Shown piece after piece: positions 1 to 7,224 of a stretch of DNA of 14,992 bases; positions within the stretch are counted from its first letter, which is position 1; each line of letters begins with the position of its first letter. Origin of the DNA: Sphingopyxis sp. (GTDB lineage Bacteria > Pseudomonadota > Alphaproteobacteria > Sphingomonadales > Sphingomonadaceae); contig JAAUPH010000024.1 in assembly GCA_012035435.1 (NCBI GenBank), positions 1 to 14,992 on the forward strand, written 5' to 3'. Position numbers and translations under genes: made by a program. The notes beneath the pieces were generated by a model. The model made no database searches. It was not told where the DNA came from and saw only the letters and a program-made list of their open reading frames with translations.

Positions 1-738
1 ATGATGGCGTTCGTTGGCCAGTTGCGCACACTATCTGGCGGGAAACCGGTTGGCTTCAAACTCTGTATCGGGCAGCCATGGGAATTTATGGCAATCGTGA
101 AAGCCATGCTAGAAAGCGGCATTGTTCCTGATTTTGTGGTCGTTGATGGTGGTGAAGGCGGCACGGGTGCCGCCCCTGTAGAATTCACCAACCGGATCGG
201 CATGCCGATGCGCGAAGGGTTATTATTCGTGCACAATGTGCTAATCGGCGCTGGTCTTCGGGGCCGCATAAAAATTGGCGCTGCGGGGAAAATCATTAGC
301 GCTTTCGATCTTGCGACTGTGCTAGCCATCGGGGCCGATTGGACAAATTCGGCGCGGGGCTATATGTTTGCCCTTGGCTGCATACAGTCGATGAATTGCC
401 ACACCAACCGCTGTCCGACCGGCGTGGCAACTCAAGACCAGTCACGCCAACGGGCCCTCGTCGTGCCGGACAAAGCCGAGCGGGTCGGGCAATTTCACGA
501 TCAGACCGTACGCGCCTTGGCTGACATGCTGGCGGCGGCAGGCTTATCCCATCCCGACGATCTGCGACCGCACCATGTGGCCCATAGGATCAGCCGCACT
601 GAAGTTCGGCAATTTGATCAGATGCACGTCTTTCTAGAGCCTGGGGAGCTGTTGAACGGAGAATGTTCGCATCAATATTTCCATAAAAATTGGCAAATGG
701 CTCATGCGACCAGTTTCAACCCGCAAAGTGTCGGTTAG
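1..738 (+). CDS. FMN-binding glutamate synthase-like protein, C-terminal part (5' truncated by window)
   Basis: This is the C-terminal half of a protein related to the synthase domain of glutamate synthase, a TIM barrel that binds FMN and a [3Fe-4S] cluster. The frame is open to base 1, so the true start lies outside the window; 245 residues remain, whereas stand-alone family members are usually about 500. Visible landmarks are the phosphate/FMN-binding run DGGEGGTGAAP (about residues 49-59), the GLRGRIKIGAAGK stretch (85-97), and the cluster cysteines C127, C133 and C138 in GCIQSMNCHTNRCPTGVATQ. The glutaminase domain of classical GltB is not seen in the part present. Proteins of this stand-alone family are widespread in proteobacteria and their true substrate is often unclear, so assigning it to ammonia assimilation would be inference. 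It ends at TAG 736-738, with 165 nt before the next gene and no convincing terminator. Family assignment is strong; the specific reaction is not. Confidence 0.9.
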   Translation: MMAFVGQLRTLSGGKPVGFKLCIGQPWEFMAIVKAMLESGIVPDFVVVDGGEGGTGAAPVEFTNRIGMPMREGLLFVHNVLIGAGLRGRIKIGAAGKIISAFDLATVLAIGADWTNSARGYMFALGCIQSMNCHTNRCPTGVATQDQSRQRALVVPDKAERVGQFHDQTVRALADMLAAAGLSHPDDLRPHHVAHRISRTEVRQFDQMHVFLEPGELLNGECSHQYFHKNWQMAHATSFNPQSVG

Positions 739-903
739 TGTTGGATTGTTCCAGTGGCTGACCCTAAGAACATTTCGACCGTGCGATTTTTTCGGTTTTC
801 ATTTACCTACACGGTATTGTCAGGCTGTTGACTGTTCACTTCGGAATTCAGCAGCGATCGGCGCACCGGCGACAGGCGGTGATTGGAGAGGCATTTTAGG
901 AGA

Positions 904-1953
904 ATGAAACCACTAGGCGCGACGGGCGCATCGACGTCACCAAGACTGGCGTTCCAGCGCCAGCCGCGCCTGAGCGTTTGGCAGGCATTGGCCGTGCGCG
1001 CATTGATCGTGTTTGGCATGATCGGCATTGCGCTGGGCGGGCACTGGCTTGACCGGGGCGGATTGCGCGACAATGTCGATGGCGAGGTTTCGTTCGTCGA
1101 TGTCGTCTATTTTACGGCCGTCACCGTTACCACTGTTGGTTATGGCGATATTGTGCCGATCACCGACCGCGCACGTATGTTCGATACGTTTGTCGTCACG
1201 CCGATCCGGATTTTTGTCTGGCTCATATTTCTCGGGACTGCTTACACGTTCGTGCTACAACATCAGTGGGAGCAATTCAAAACACGTATGACGAGACGAA
1301 CACTTAAGGGGCATACTATAATATGCGGCTATGGCGCAGGCGGCGAACGGGCAGCGGCGGAGTTGCTGCGCATCGGACATTCGAGCGAGACGATTATCGC
1401 CATTGATCCGTCGCAGGAACGGATAGACGAGGCGACTGAACTCGGGTTGATCGGCCTCTTGGGCGACGCGCGTACCAATACCGTTCTCAAGGCAGCGCGA
1501 ATCTCGACCGCCGCTGCACTTCTGGTGGCAACCAGCAAGGACGACGCGACGGCGCTGGTCGTGCTTTCTGCGCGGCAGTTGAACGCGCGTATCAAGATCA
1601 GTGCGACGGTTCGAGCGCTGGAAAATGAAAGTCTTCTTTATCAAGCGGGCGCAGACGTTGTGATTAACCCGGTAAGTCTGGGCGGACATCTTCTGGCGCG
1701 ATCATCGGCTCACCATCACGCCGTCGATTATCTGCGCGATCTTGCTGCATCCGACGGGCGGGTGGTGCTTCGTGAACGAACGGCACTAACCGAAGAGCTA
1801 GGAACCCCGCTCAGAAGCATCGCAACGGGTGTTGGCCTGCGTATCCTTCGTTCCGGCAAGGCAATCGGATTCTGGGAAAACGCCGCAGAAGCGCTCATGC
1901 AGAATGACATTATCATCGAAGTCGTCAACGTGAACGGCACATCTCCGAAGTGA
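904..1953 (+). CDS. Two-TM potassium channel with cytoplasmic RCK/TrkA-N domain
   Basis: A 349-residue potassium channel subunit, expected to form tetramers in the inner membrane with cytoplasmic nucleotide-binding gating domains. From ATG 904, a first membrane helix lies at about residues 25-47, followed by the pore helix and the canonical selectivity filter TVGYGD (77-82), then a second helix at about 98-118. A Rossmann fold follows with the glycine motif GYGAGG (142-147) and an acidic residue closing the second strand (D168). A TrkA-C-like region is plausible at about 285-345. There is no voltage-sensor domain, so it resembles MthK/Kch-type RCK channels. Start choice is awkward: AGGAG at 898-902 is only one base from ATG 904, unusually tight, and an in-frame TTG at 883 would add seven residues. 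The stop TGA (1951-1953) overlaps the GTG start of the SLC13 gene, implying translational coupling. Function as a K+ channel is well supported; the ligand is unknown. Confidence 0.93.
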   Translation: MKPLGATGASTSPRLAFQRQPRLSVWQALAVRALIVFGMIGIALGGHWLDRGGLRDNVDGEVSFVDVVYFTAVTVTTVGYGDIVPITDRARMFDTFVVTPIRIFVWLIFLGTAYTFVLQHQWEQFKTRMTRRTLKGHTIICGYGAGGERAAAELLRIGHSSETIIAIDPSQERIDEATELGLIGLLGDARTNTVLKAARISTAAALLVATSKDDATALVVLSARQLNARIKISATVRALENESLLYQAGADVVINPVSLGGHLLARSSAHHHAVDYLRDLAASDGRVVLRERTALTEELGTPLRSIATGVGLRILRSGKAIGFWENAAEALMQNDIIIEVVNVNGTSPK

Positions 1954-3743
1954 TTGAGTTACCTTCTCCCCATGCCGCAGCGGCCATCGCGCTCACCGTT
2001 GCGATGTTTTATGGCTTTGCGTCGGGCCGATTGAAGATTGAAATCGTTTCGCTGCTGACGATCAGCGCGATTGCCCTTGGCCTTTATGCTTACCCGCTTC
2101 CCGGGCAAAGTCCGACAGACGGTCTCAAGCTCGCCTTCGGTGGTTTTGGCCATTACGCGCTCATTACAATTTGTGCGCTAATGGTTATGGGTCGTGGGTT
2201 GGTAACGACAGGCGCACTTGAACCTGCCGCGCGTCTGTTGACGAAGGTTTGGCGGATCAACCGGGTTTTGGGTCTTTTCACTACGCTACTAATGGCGATG
2301 TTCATGAGCATGATCGTGAACGATACGCCAGTCATTGTGCTGTTGCTACCAATCATGGTAGCGCTCTCTTCTAGTGGCGGATTGCCCGCATCGAAAACGC
2401 TCATCCCGATCAATGCGGCGGTCCTGATTGGCGGTATGGCGACGACCATAGGAACATCGACCAATTTGCTGGTTGTCTCAATCGCAACGGATCTGGGCAT
2501 GCCTGCAATGAGTGTTTTCCATTTTACTCCAATCGTGCTTATGGCTGCGGTAGTTGCATTTCCCTTTATCTGGCTGGTGATGCCACGCTTACTACCCGAC
2601 AATTCGGTTGAGACAGGGCACGAACCGCGCCGTTTCTATGCGCTGCTGCGGATCGGCAAGGAATCATCTGCATTGACAAAGCCAGTAGCTGAGCTTGCCG
2701 CACTTCTTCCTGCTGACGTAAAAATCGACGAATCTTCGGATGTGCAGATGGGCGATGCGCGCCGGATTGGTATCTTCGCGCCACATGCGTCGCTCGAAGA
2801 GGCCGCTCGGCTGCTGGGCGCAACCGCTGCGCCACACTGGCTGATCAATCGACTGAAAATGGAATATAGTAAGTCAGGCAATGATCTTGCCGTTGCCGAA
2901 TTGTCGATCACGGCGGATTCTGACCTCGTCGGAAAGACCATAGAAACATCGGGCATTGCCGAACATCATGTTGCCGTTCTTGGTGTTTATGACGCAAGGC
3001 GGCCTTGGGATCGCAACGCCCAGCCGCAAGATGCGCAGACGCCACTTGGCGCTGGCGACATCATTCTGGCTTCGGGCACGATGCCCAATCTGCAAAATCT
3101 TGCACGTTCGCTCAATCTTTTGATCCTTGAAGGCGCCAAGGAAATGCCGCGCGAAGCCAAGGCCGGATTGGCGCTGGCGATCATGGTTGGGGCCGTTATC
3201 CCGGCCAGTCTGGGCATTATTCCAATTGCCATCTCTGCGCTTGGCGGGGCGATTGTCATGTTCCTCACCGGGTGTGTCAAATTTGATCGGGTCGGCAAAG
3301 CTTTGTCGGCCAAAGTAGTTGTGCTGGTTGCGGCGAGTATCGTTGTCGGTAAGATCATTCTGGATAGTGGGGCCGCCGAATGGCTGAGCCAGCTCCTGGC
3401 GATTGGTTTGCAATATTTGCCACCTGCTGGTGTTTTAGCGGCGATTATGCTTTTCGTAACTATCCTGACAAATTTCGCGTCGAATACGACCGCCGCCGCC
3501 GTCGGGACACCAATAGCTTTTAGCCTTGCCAAGCAACTTGGCATCCCTGTCGAGCCGCTGGTGCTGGCGGTGCTGTTTGGCTGCAACCTGTGCTATGCGA
3601 CACCTGTAGCCTATCAGACCAACATGCTGATCATGTCAGCGGGCGATTATCGGTTCAAGGATTACACCAAGACCGGCATTCCGCTGGTGATTATTATGGT
3701 GGTTACTCTGTCGGCGCTCCTCGTGTGGCGATATCAACTTTAA
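1950..3743 (+). CDS. SLC13-family (divalent anion:Na+ symporter-like) permease with internal TrkA-C-like insert
   Basis: A 597-residue membrane transporter of the SLC13/CitMHS/ArsB-like ion transporter superfamily. Two hydrophobic halves flank a soluble insert at about residues 225-395. The first half carries the helix-breaking signature VNDTPVIVLLLP and IGTSTNLLVV, and the second carries the matching TNFASNTTAAAVGTP, the paired hairpin/cation-site motifs of this fold. In the insert, the segment starting LAVAELSITADSDLVGKTI and ending GAGDIILASG reads as a TrkA-C (RCK_C) domain; the preceding stretch may be a divergent first copy. Such permeases carry sulfate, dicarboxylates or related anions, and the substrate cannot be told here. 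Start is GTG 1950, within GTGA shared with the stop of the upstream channel. The pairing suggests co-expression and possibly common ligand sensing, since both have RCK-type domains, but that is inference. The MscS gene follows after 39 nt. Confidence 0.9.
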   Translation: MIELPSPHAAAAIALTVAMFYGFASGRLKIEIVSLLTISAIALGLYAYPLPGQSPTDGLKLAFGGFGHYALITICALMVMGRGLVTTGALEPAARLLTKVWRINRVLGLFTTLLMAMFMSMIVNDTPVIVLLLPIMVALSSSGGLPASKTLIPINAAVLIGGMATTIGTSTNLLVVSIATDLGMPAMSVFHFTPIVLMAAVVAFPFIWLVMPRLLPDNSVETGHEPRRFYALLRIGKESSALTKPVAELAALLPADVKIDESSDVQMGDARRIGIFAPHASLEEAARLLGATAAPHWLINRLKMEYSKSGNDLAVAELSITADSDLVGKTIETSGIAEHHVAVLGVYDARRPWDRNAQPQDAQTPLGAGDIILASGTMPNLQNLARSLNLLILEGAKEMPREAKAGLALAIMVGAVIPASLGIIPIAISALGGAIVMFLTGCVKFDRVGKALSAKVVVLVAASIVVGKIILDSGAAEWLSQLLAIGLQYLPPAGVLAAIMLFVTILTNFASNTTAAAVGTPIAFSLAKQLGIPVEPLVLAVLFGCNLCYATPVAYQTNMLIMSAGDYRFKDYTKTGIPLVIIMVVTLSALLVWRYQL

Positions 3744-3782
3744 CGCAGGCTCCGAACGCAAAATAAAAAGGCGCCGAATATC

Positions 3783-4679
3783 ATGATAATATCGGGAATG
3801 TTCCAGAGCTGGACGCGCTTCACCACTTATCTTGACAGTTGGGCGGTAAGCTGGGGACAGCACCGGACGTCCATGCTGGACATTGCCTCGACAGTGGTTG
3901 TTTTGATCGCTCTCTACATTGTCACACGTTTAGTGATGCGCTTTGCCTTGCGGCTTATCAAACGAACCGAACGGCTTGATGTCTCGCAAAAAGCTTTGCT
4001 ACAAAAGCTTGCGGGTATCGGAATCGTTACGATTGCCACGATGATCGGTGTCGATCTGCTTGGCATCGACCTCACGGCCCTGGCTGTTTTCTCGGGCGCG
4101 TTGGGATTGGCAGTTGGCTTTGGTTTGCAAAAGACACTTGGCAACCTGATCGCCGGTTTGATCCTGTTGATGGACAAGTCGGTCAAGCCGGGGGATGTTA
4201 TCGCAGTCGGCGATACTTTCGGCTCAATCAACAAGATTGGCATAAGGGCCGTTTCGGTCCTGACCCGCGATGGGAAAGAGCATCTGATCCCGAACGAACT
4301 GCTTATGACCGAGGCGGTCGAAAACTGGTCCTATTCGAGCAAGCATGTCCGGGTTCGCATTCCAGTGGGTGTGGCCTATTCTTGTGATCTTGCACTGGCG
4401 CAGCGCTTGATGATGGAGGCAGCTTCGCACCCCAGTCGTGTTTTGGCCGACCCTCAGCCAGTGGTCTGGCTGACGGGGTTTGGCGACAACTCAGTCGATC
4501 ATGAAATCCGCATCTGGATCAGCGATCCCGAGGATGGCATCGGCAATGTTCAATCCGCAGTGCTCAACCGACTTTGGATATTGTTCAAAGAAAACGACAT
4601 CGAAATTCCTTTCCCGCAGCGCGATGTGCACGTTCGAACATTGCCGGTCACACCGCAGCCAGCCGCTTCGCGTGATTGA
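3783..4679 (+). CDS. Small-conductance mechanosensitive channel, MscS family
   Basis: A 298-residue MscS-type channel that would open under membrane tension to release solutes during hypo-osmotic shock. Two N-terminal hydrophobic helices (about residues 33-55 and 77-97) are followed by the pore-lining TM3 region, with glycine/alanine packing in FSGALGLAVGFGLQKTLGN (about 103-121), then the beta domain with KPGDVI (135-140) and the NELL (171-174) and ENWS (180-183) segments, and the C-terminal alpha/beta vestibule ending in a proline-rich PFPQRDVHV. Length matches E. coli MscS (286). Upstream spacing is poor for ATG 3783 (AAGG about 12-14 nt away); in-frame ATG 3798 is an alternative. It is third in the plus-strand unit with the K+ channel and SLC13 permease. 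Its last 32 nt overlap the 3' end of the convergent LysR gene, so read-through transcripts would be antisense to each other. Confidence 0.93.
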   Translation: MIISGMFQSWTRFTTYLDSWAVSWGQHRTSMLDIASTVVVLIALYIVTRLVMRFALRLIKRTERLDVSQKALLQKLAGIGIVTIATMIGVDLLGIDLTALAVFSGALGLAVGFGLQKTLGNLIAGLILLMDKSVKPGDVIAVGDTFGSINKIGIRAVSVLTRDGKEHLIPNELLMTEAVENWSYSSKHVRVRIPVGVAYSCDLALAQRLMMEAASHPSRVLADPQPVVWLTGFGDNSVDHEIRIWISDPEDGIGNVQSAVLNRLWILFKENDIEIPFPQRDVHVRTLPVTPQPAASRD

Positions 4680-5484
4680 TGAGATCAGCGATCAGGCGTG
4701 TGTCTCCATCGCGTCGCCAGCAGACATAGGCGGGGTTGGGGATCACTGGCGCACCTTCAACAATGGTCAACAGTCCCGCCTCGGCCTTATCGCTGATTGT
4801 CCGGAGCGGCATGTAGCCGCTGCCTTTCTGATCGATCAGCCAGTCCGCTGTCATCAGTCCTAGATCCAGAACCAGGCCGGTCCCGCCAAAATAACCAAGG
4901 CGCGACGCAATTTCGCCATCGACCGCCTCCCCCCAATGAATACGAAAGTAATTTTCTGTCCATGACAATGACGGGTCGGCCGTAACAAGGACCAGCGCGT
5001 CGTCAAACAGCTCATCCGTTACAATGTCTTTGAGAAAAACAGGATTGTAGAGGAAGGCCATATCAATCAGACCGTCAGCAAGGTCGCGACTGAACCGCAG
5101 CGACGTGCCTGCGGTCGCCCGGATGGCCAGGTCACGGTGCATGGTGCGAATGTCATTCAGCCAAGTCAGTAGCAGGCTTGGCCATAGCGCAAATTGCCCA
5201 CCGATTGCGATCGAATGTGTGTATTGCGGCGGCAGAGCAATGTCCTGTCGTCCTTCGTCCCAAGTGCGGACAATGGCTTGCGCCGGTTCCAGAAAGCGGC
5301 GCCCGGCGGCAGTCAGCGTGCAGCCACGTTTGTCGCGGTTAAACAAGCGGGCCGACAACTGATATTCCAGCGTCTTTATGCGTTCGGTGACCGCCGATGG
5401 ACTTGCGTTCACACGGGCAGCAGCTCGCACGAAACTACCGGTCGTAGCAGCGGCAAGAAAGGTTCTAATGAACGCGATATCCAT
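4648..5484 (-). CDS. LysR-family transcriptional regulator
   Basis: A 278-residue LysR-type regulator. The N-terminal winged helix-turn-helix is clear: FIRTFLAAATTGSFVRAAAR, then NASPSAVTERIKTLEYQLSA, then LFNRDKRGCTLTAAGRRFLE (about residues 5-67), followed by the linker helix. The remaining ~190 residues form the periplasmic-binding-protein-like effector domain, starting near HSIAIGGQ. It begins at ATG (complement of 5482-5484) with only a weak GGA ribosome site. That translation start is embedded in a perfect inverted repeat (5484-5510), which fits autoregulation. It is divergent from the secreted coiled-coil gene at 5585 and convergent with the mscS-like gene, overlapping it by 32 nt. By the usual logic of LysR proteins it should control the divergent gene and possibly the downstream transport operon, but the inducer is unknown. 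Being slightly shorter than the usual ~300, it is still complete at both ends. Confidence 0.92.
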   Translation of the reverse strand: MDIAFIRTFLAAATTGSFVRAAARVNASPSAVTERIKTLEYQLSARLFNRDKRGCTLTAAGRRFLEPAQAIVRTWDEGRQDIALPPQYTHSIAIGGQFALWPSLLLTWLNDIRTMHRDLAIRATAGTSLRFSRDLADGLIDMAFLYNPVFLKDIVTDELFDDALVLVTADPSLSWTENYFRIHWGEAVDGEIASRLGYFGGTGLVLDLGLMTADWLIDQKGSGYMPLRTISDKAEAGLLTIVEGAPVIPNPAYVCWRRDGDTRLIADLINHAKRLAAV

Positions 5485-5510
5485 TTAAATTCCGATAATA
5501 TGAATTTAAA
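5484..5510. promoter_or_regulatory. Perfect palindrome at the lysR start: likely LysR-type operator
   Basis: TTTAAATTC (5484-5492) and GAATTTAAA (5502-5510) are exact inverted copies separated by nine bases, CGATAATAT. The centre gives TTC-N9-GAA, i.e. the T-N11-A layout of LysR boxes. It starts on the last base of the lysR start codon and covers its weak ribosome site, between lysR and the divergent gene at 5585. Binding there by the LysR protein itself, giving autorepression and control of the divergent promoter, is inference. The AT-rich arms could also belong to a core promoter. Confidence 0.6.
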
Positions 5511-5584
5511 ACGTTGTAAATCCCGTTTTTAAGAATTGTTTCGGGTTGGTAATGAGGGGCATCAAACACAACGGAAGACAAAAG

Positions 5585-6121
5585 ATGACATATTCAAGTT
5601 TCTTGGCGGCACTCAGCGCGTTGGCGTTGATGGCAAGTAGCGCTCCCCTTTCAGCACAGACCCAAACCGAAAATGCGACCATTGTTGTTACCGGTAAGCA
5701 CAGAAACGTATGGGATAGCGGCAGGAAAATTGAGCGGCGGGGACTGGACCGTTTGGCGAAAGCCAACAAGCAAATAGCCGACTATCAGCGCGACGCATCG
5801 CGCGCGCAATCGCGGCGGGACGTAGCGGCGGATCGTGCAGACAGTGCGCGGCGCGAATTTGTTCAGATTGCAGCGACCCCGCTCAATGGTTTGACAGCGA
5901 GCGGCGCTGATAGCTGGAGCAAAGCAGTCTCCCGAATAGCCGCGAGATGGAAAGGGCATGAAGATTCGGTGCAAGGTGCATCGCGCGATTTTGACAAGGC
6001 CCAGAGCCGTTTGGCCAAAGCTGAAAATGCACGGGACGATGCGCAGAAACTCATCGACCAAGGACGGCAGTTGATGGCGCAGGCCGAGCTGAACAGCGTT
6101 CAGACCTCCGCCGCACGCTAG
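5585..6121 (+). CDS. Secreted/periplasmic coiled-coil protein of unknown function
   Basis: A 178-residue protein I do not recognise. Start ATG 5585 is chosen because GGAAGA (5573-5578) sits at a good distance and because translation from there yields a clean signal peptide: a short n-region, hydrophobic core FLAALSALALMASS and small residues before a probable cleavage after PLSA (about residue 23). A longer reading from 5546 or 5552 would bury it. The mature part opens with ENATIVVTGKHRN, reminiscent of the short segment after the signal peptide in many sphingomonad exported proteins, and is then almost entirely polar, Ala/Arg/Asp/Lys-rich helix (about residues 50-165) with heptad-like patterning, including a DKAQSRLAKAENARDDAQKL stretch. 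No cysteines or catalytic motif were noticed. It is divergent from lysR across the palindromic operator and may be its direct target. A periplasmic structural or stress role is only a guess. Confidence 0.75.
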   Translation: MTYSSFLAALSALALMASSAPLSAQTQTENATIVVTGKHRNVWDSGRKIERRGLDRLAKANKQIADYQRDASRAQSRRDVAADRADSARREFVQIAATPLNGLTASGADSWSKAVSRIAARWKGHEDSVQGASRDFDKAQSRLAKAENARDDAQKLIDQGRQLMAQAELNSVQTSAAR

Positions 6122-6309
6122 ATTGGGAGTCGCCGGACCAACCAGGGCGGCGGCGCATTAGGCGCCATCCCATCGCCGGTCCTTTGGTTCACAGGCGTCA
6201 CAAGCTGCGCCCCAGACGGGGCGCGCGAACCCGGCTTTCCGCCTCACCCCACCGATCAGGAGGGTCGGGTTCGCAATTCGCAGGCCTAGAACGCAATGGA
6301 GAAGTTGCC
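6122..6309 (+). other. Hairpin-rich intergenic/leader region
   Basis: This part of the 656-nt gap between two recognised genes has no convincing coding but dense inverted repeats. GGCGC 6152-6156 pairs with GCGCC 6162-6166 inside a wider GGACC 6135-6139 / GGTCC 6178-6182. A perfect 7-bp stem follows, GCGCCCC 6207-6213 / GGGGCGC 6218-6224 with loop AGAC. Then comes a perfect 9-bp stem, GCGAACCCG 6225-6233 / CGGGTTCGC 6266-6274. None is followed by a T-run, so they are not classic intrinsic terminators. They could form a structured leader, a Rho-type end or a small RNA. The last stem ends shortly before the GGAGAAG ribosome-site-like sequence at 6298-6304. Confidence 0.4.
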
Positions 6310-6317
6310 ATGAGCAA

Positions 6318-6677
6318 ATGCAGCAACGGAAATGTTACCTGCCCAAGCGAGTCAAAGCGGGAGCCGACGCGACATACACTCGCAGTCGCCGTTGGTTTAC
6401 GCAGACTTTCAATAATGCAGTAGCCAAACACAGAAAAGTGCGACCCGAAGACGCGCGCACGCAAATGACCATGTCGGTGTCGCATAAAGCCAATGTCCCC
6501 AATTGCCAAAAGACCTATGGGTGGCATTGGGTCTTGGAGAATGCACGAAAGGGTCTTACGAGGGCAGAAAAGCAATTCGTGCTTGACGCAAATGTATTGC
6601 GGCAAGCGCGAGATGACTTTCACTTTCTGTCGCAGGCGGGCCGAACAACGGGTTCTAAAGACATTGGCCAGGGTTGA
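6318..6677 (+). CDS. Hypothetical small protein, doubtful
   Basis: A 119-residue reading frame in the otherwise gene-free stretch 6122-6777. I do not recognise it. The product is basic and polar, with two tryptophan-containing stretches (SRRWFTQTF, YGWHWVLENA) and a charged C-terminal part resembling an amphipathic helix (LTRAEKQFVLDANVLRQARDDF). Third-position base use is mixed and less GC-biased than in neighbouring genes, which argues against it or for a recent arrival. The ribosome-site-like GGAGAAG (6298-6304) is better placed for an alternative ATG at 6310 in another frame, which yields only 37 codons (to 6423). The two may be remnants of one gene broken by a frameshift. Its orientation and position just before the operon at 6778 make it a possible leader gene. 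Low confidence. Confidence 0.3.
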   Translation: MQQRKCYLPKRVKAGADATYTRSRRWFTQTFNNAVAKHRKVRPEDARTQMTMSVSHKANVPNCQKTYGWHWVLENARKGLTRAEKQFVLDANVLRQARDDFHFLSQAGRTTGSKDIGQG

Positions 6678-6777
6678 ATCCTAGCGCGCCCGTATTGCCC
6701 TGTTCGAACTAGAAAGTGCGGTAGCCGGAGGCAAGGTGCCAAAGACTAGCACGCGAAAATAGAAAGGAAGCCCAGCC

Positions 6778-7224
6778 ATGCTCAAACAACTGATCGAGCT
6801 TTTCAACTTAAGTCCTGAAGATGCAGAGCAAATCGACACGTTGGAAGCGGCAAGTCGTGGCCGGGCCATGGTTCAGAAAGCGAACCGCGCCTTGGCCTCT
6901 GCCGAGCGCCAGATCGCAAAGGCTGAGCAACAGCTCTGGAATGCCCAACTTTTGTGCCAGGGGCGATACCGTGACTATCTTCACGCACGTAAACAGCGTC
7001 CGACCAGTCGCAAAGCGGCAGGAGCGCTTGAGTATGTCGCACTTGTCCGCCTTGCCGCCGGGCGCTGGGAGGTCGCCGAACGCATGTGCAACAGGTGCCG
7101 CGAGAAGCTGGCTGCTGCTCGTGCCGCCAAACGAGAAGCCAAAGAACAGCAAAACAAGGCCACCACAATCGTGCGGCACGCCGAGCGCCAGCTCAACAAG
7201 GGCCAAAAAAGGAGATCGCGATGA
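6778..7224 (+). CDS. Charged helical (coiled-coil-like) protein of unknown function
   Basis: A 148-residue protein without a recognised domain and without a signal peptide, so probably cytoplasmic. AGGAAG (6765-6770) lies 7 nt before ATG 6778, a good start. The sequence begins with a short amphipathic segment (LKQLIELFNLSPEDAEQIDTL) and then becomes a long Ala/Arg/Lys/Glu/Gln-rich helix, with repeated ANRALASAERQIAKAEQQL-like patterning, a central more hydrophobic ALEYVALVRLAAGRWEVAE part, a CNRC pair near residue 105, and a very basic C-terminus. Its stop is shared with the next gene (ATGA 7221-7224), so the two products are probably made in a fixed ratio and may interact. It opens the seven-gene run ending with nhaA. 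The helical composition resembles the secreted protein at 5585-6121 in style only; I see no clear alignment. Function unknown. Confidence 0.72.
   Translation: MLKQLIELFNLSPEDAEQIDTLEAASRGRAMVQKANRALASAERQIAKAEQQLWNAQLLCQGRYRDYLHARKQRPTSRKAAGALEYVALVRLAAGRWEVAERMCNRCREKLAAARAAKREAKEQQNKATTIVRHAERQLNKGQKRRSR

Noticed and set aside
883..903. TTG start for the potassium channel
   Set aside because: Possible, but ATG 904 is adjacent to AGGAG and preferred although the spacing is short; left as an alternative only.
5546..5584. Earlier start for the secreted coiled-coil protein
   Set aside because: It would place a charged stretch before the signal peptide; ATG 5585 has a good ribosome site and gives a normal signal sequence.
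7086..7220. Longer N-terminus for the four-helix membrane protein
   Set aside because: It lies wholly inside the upstream gene in another frame; AAGGAG right before ATG 7221 and the ATGA overlap fix the shorter start.
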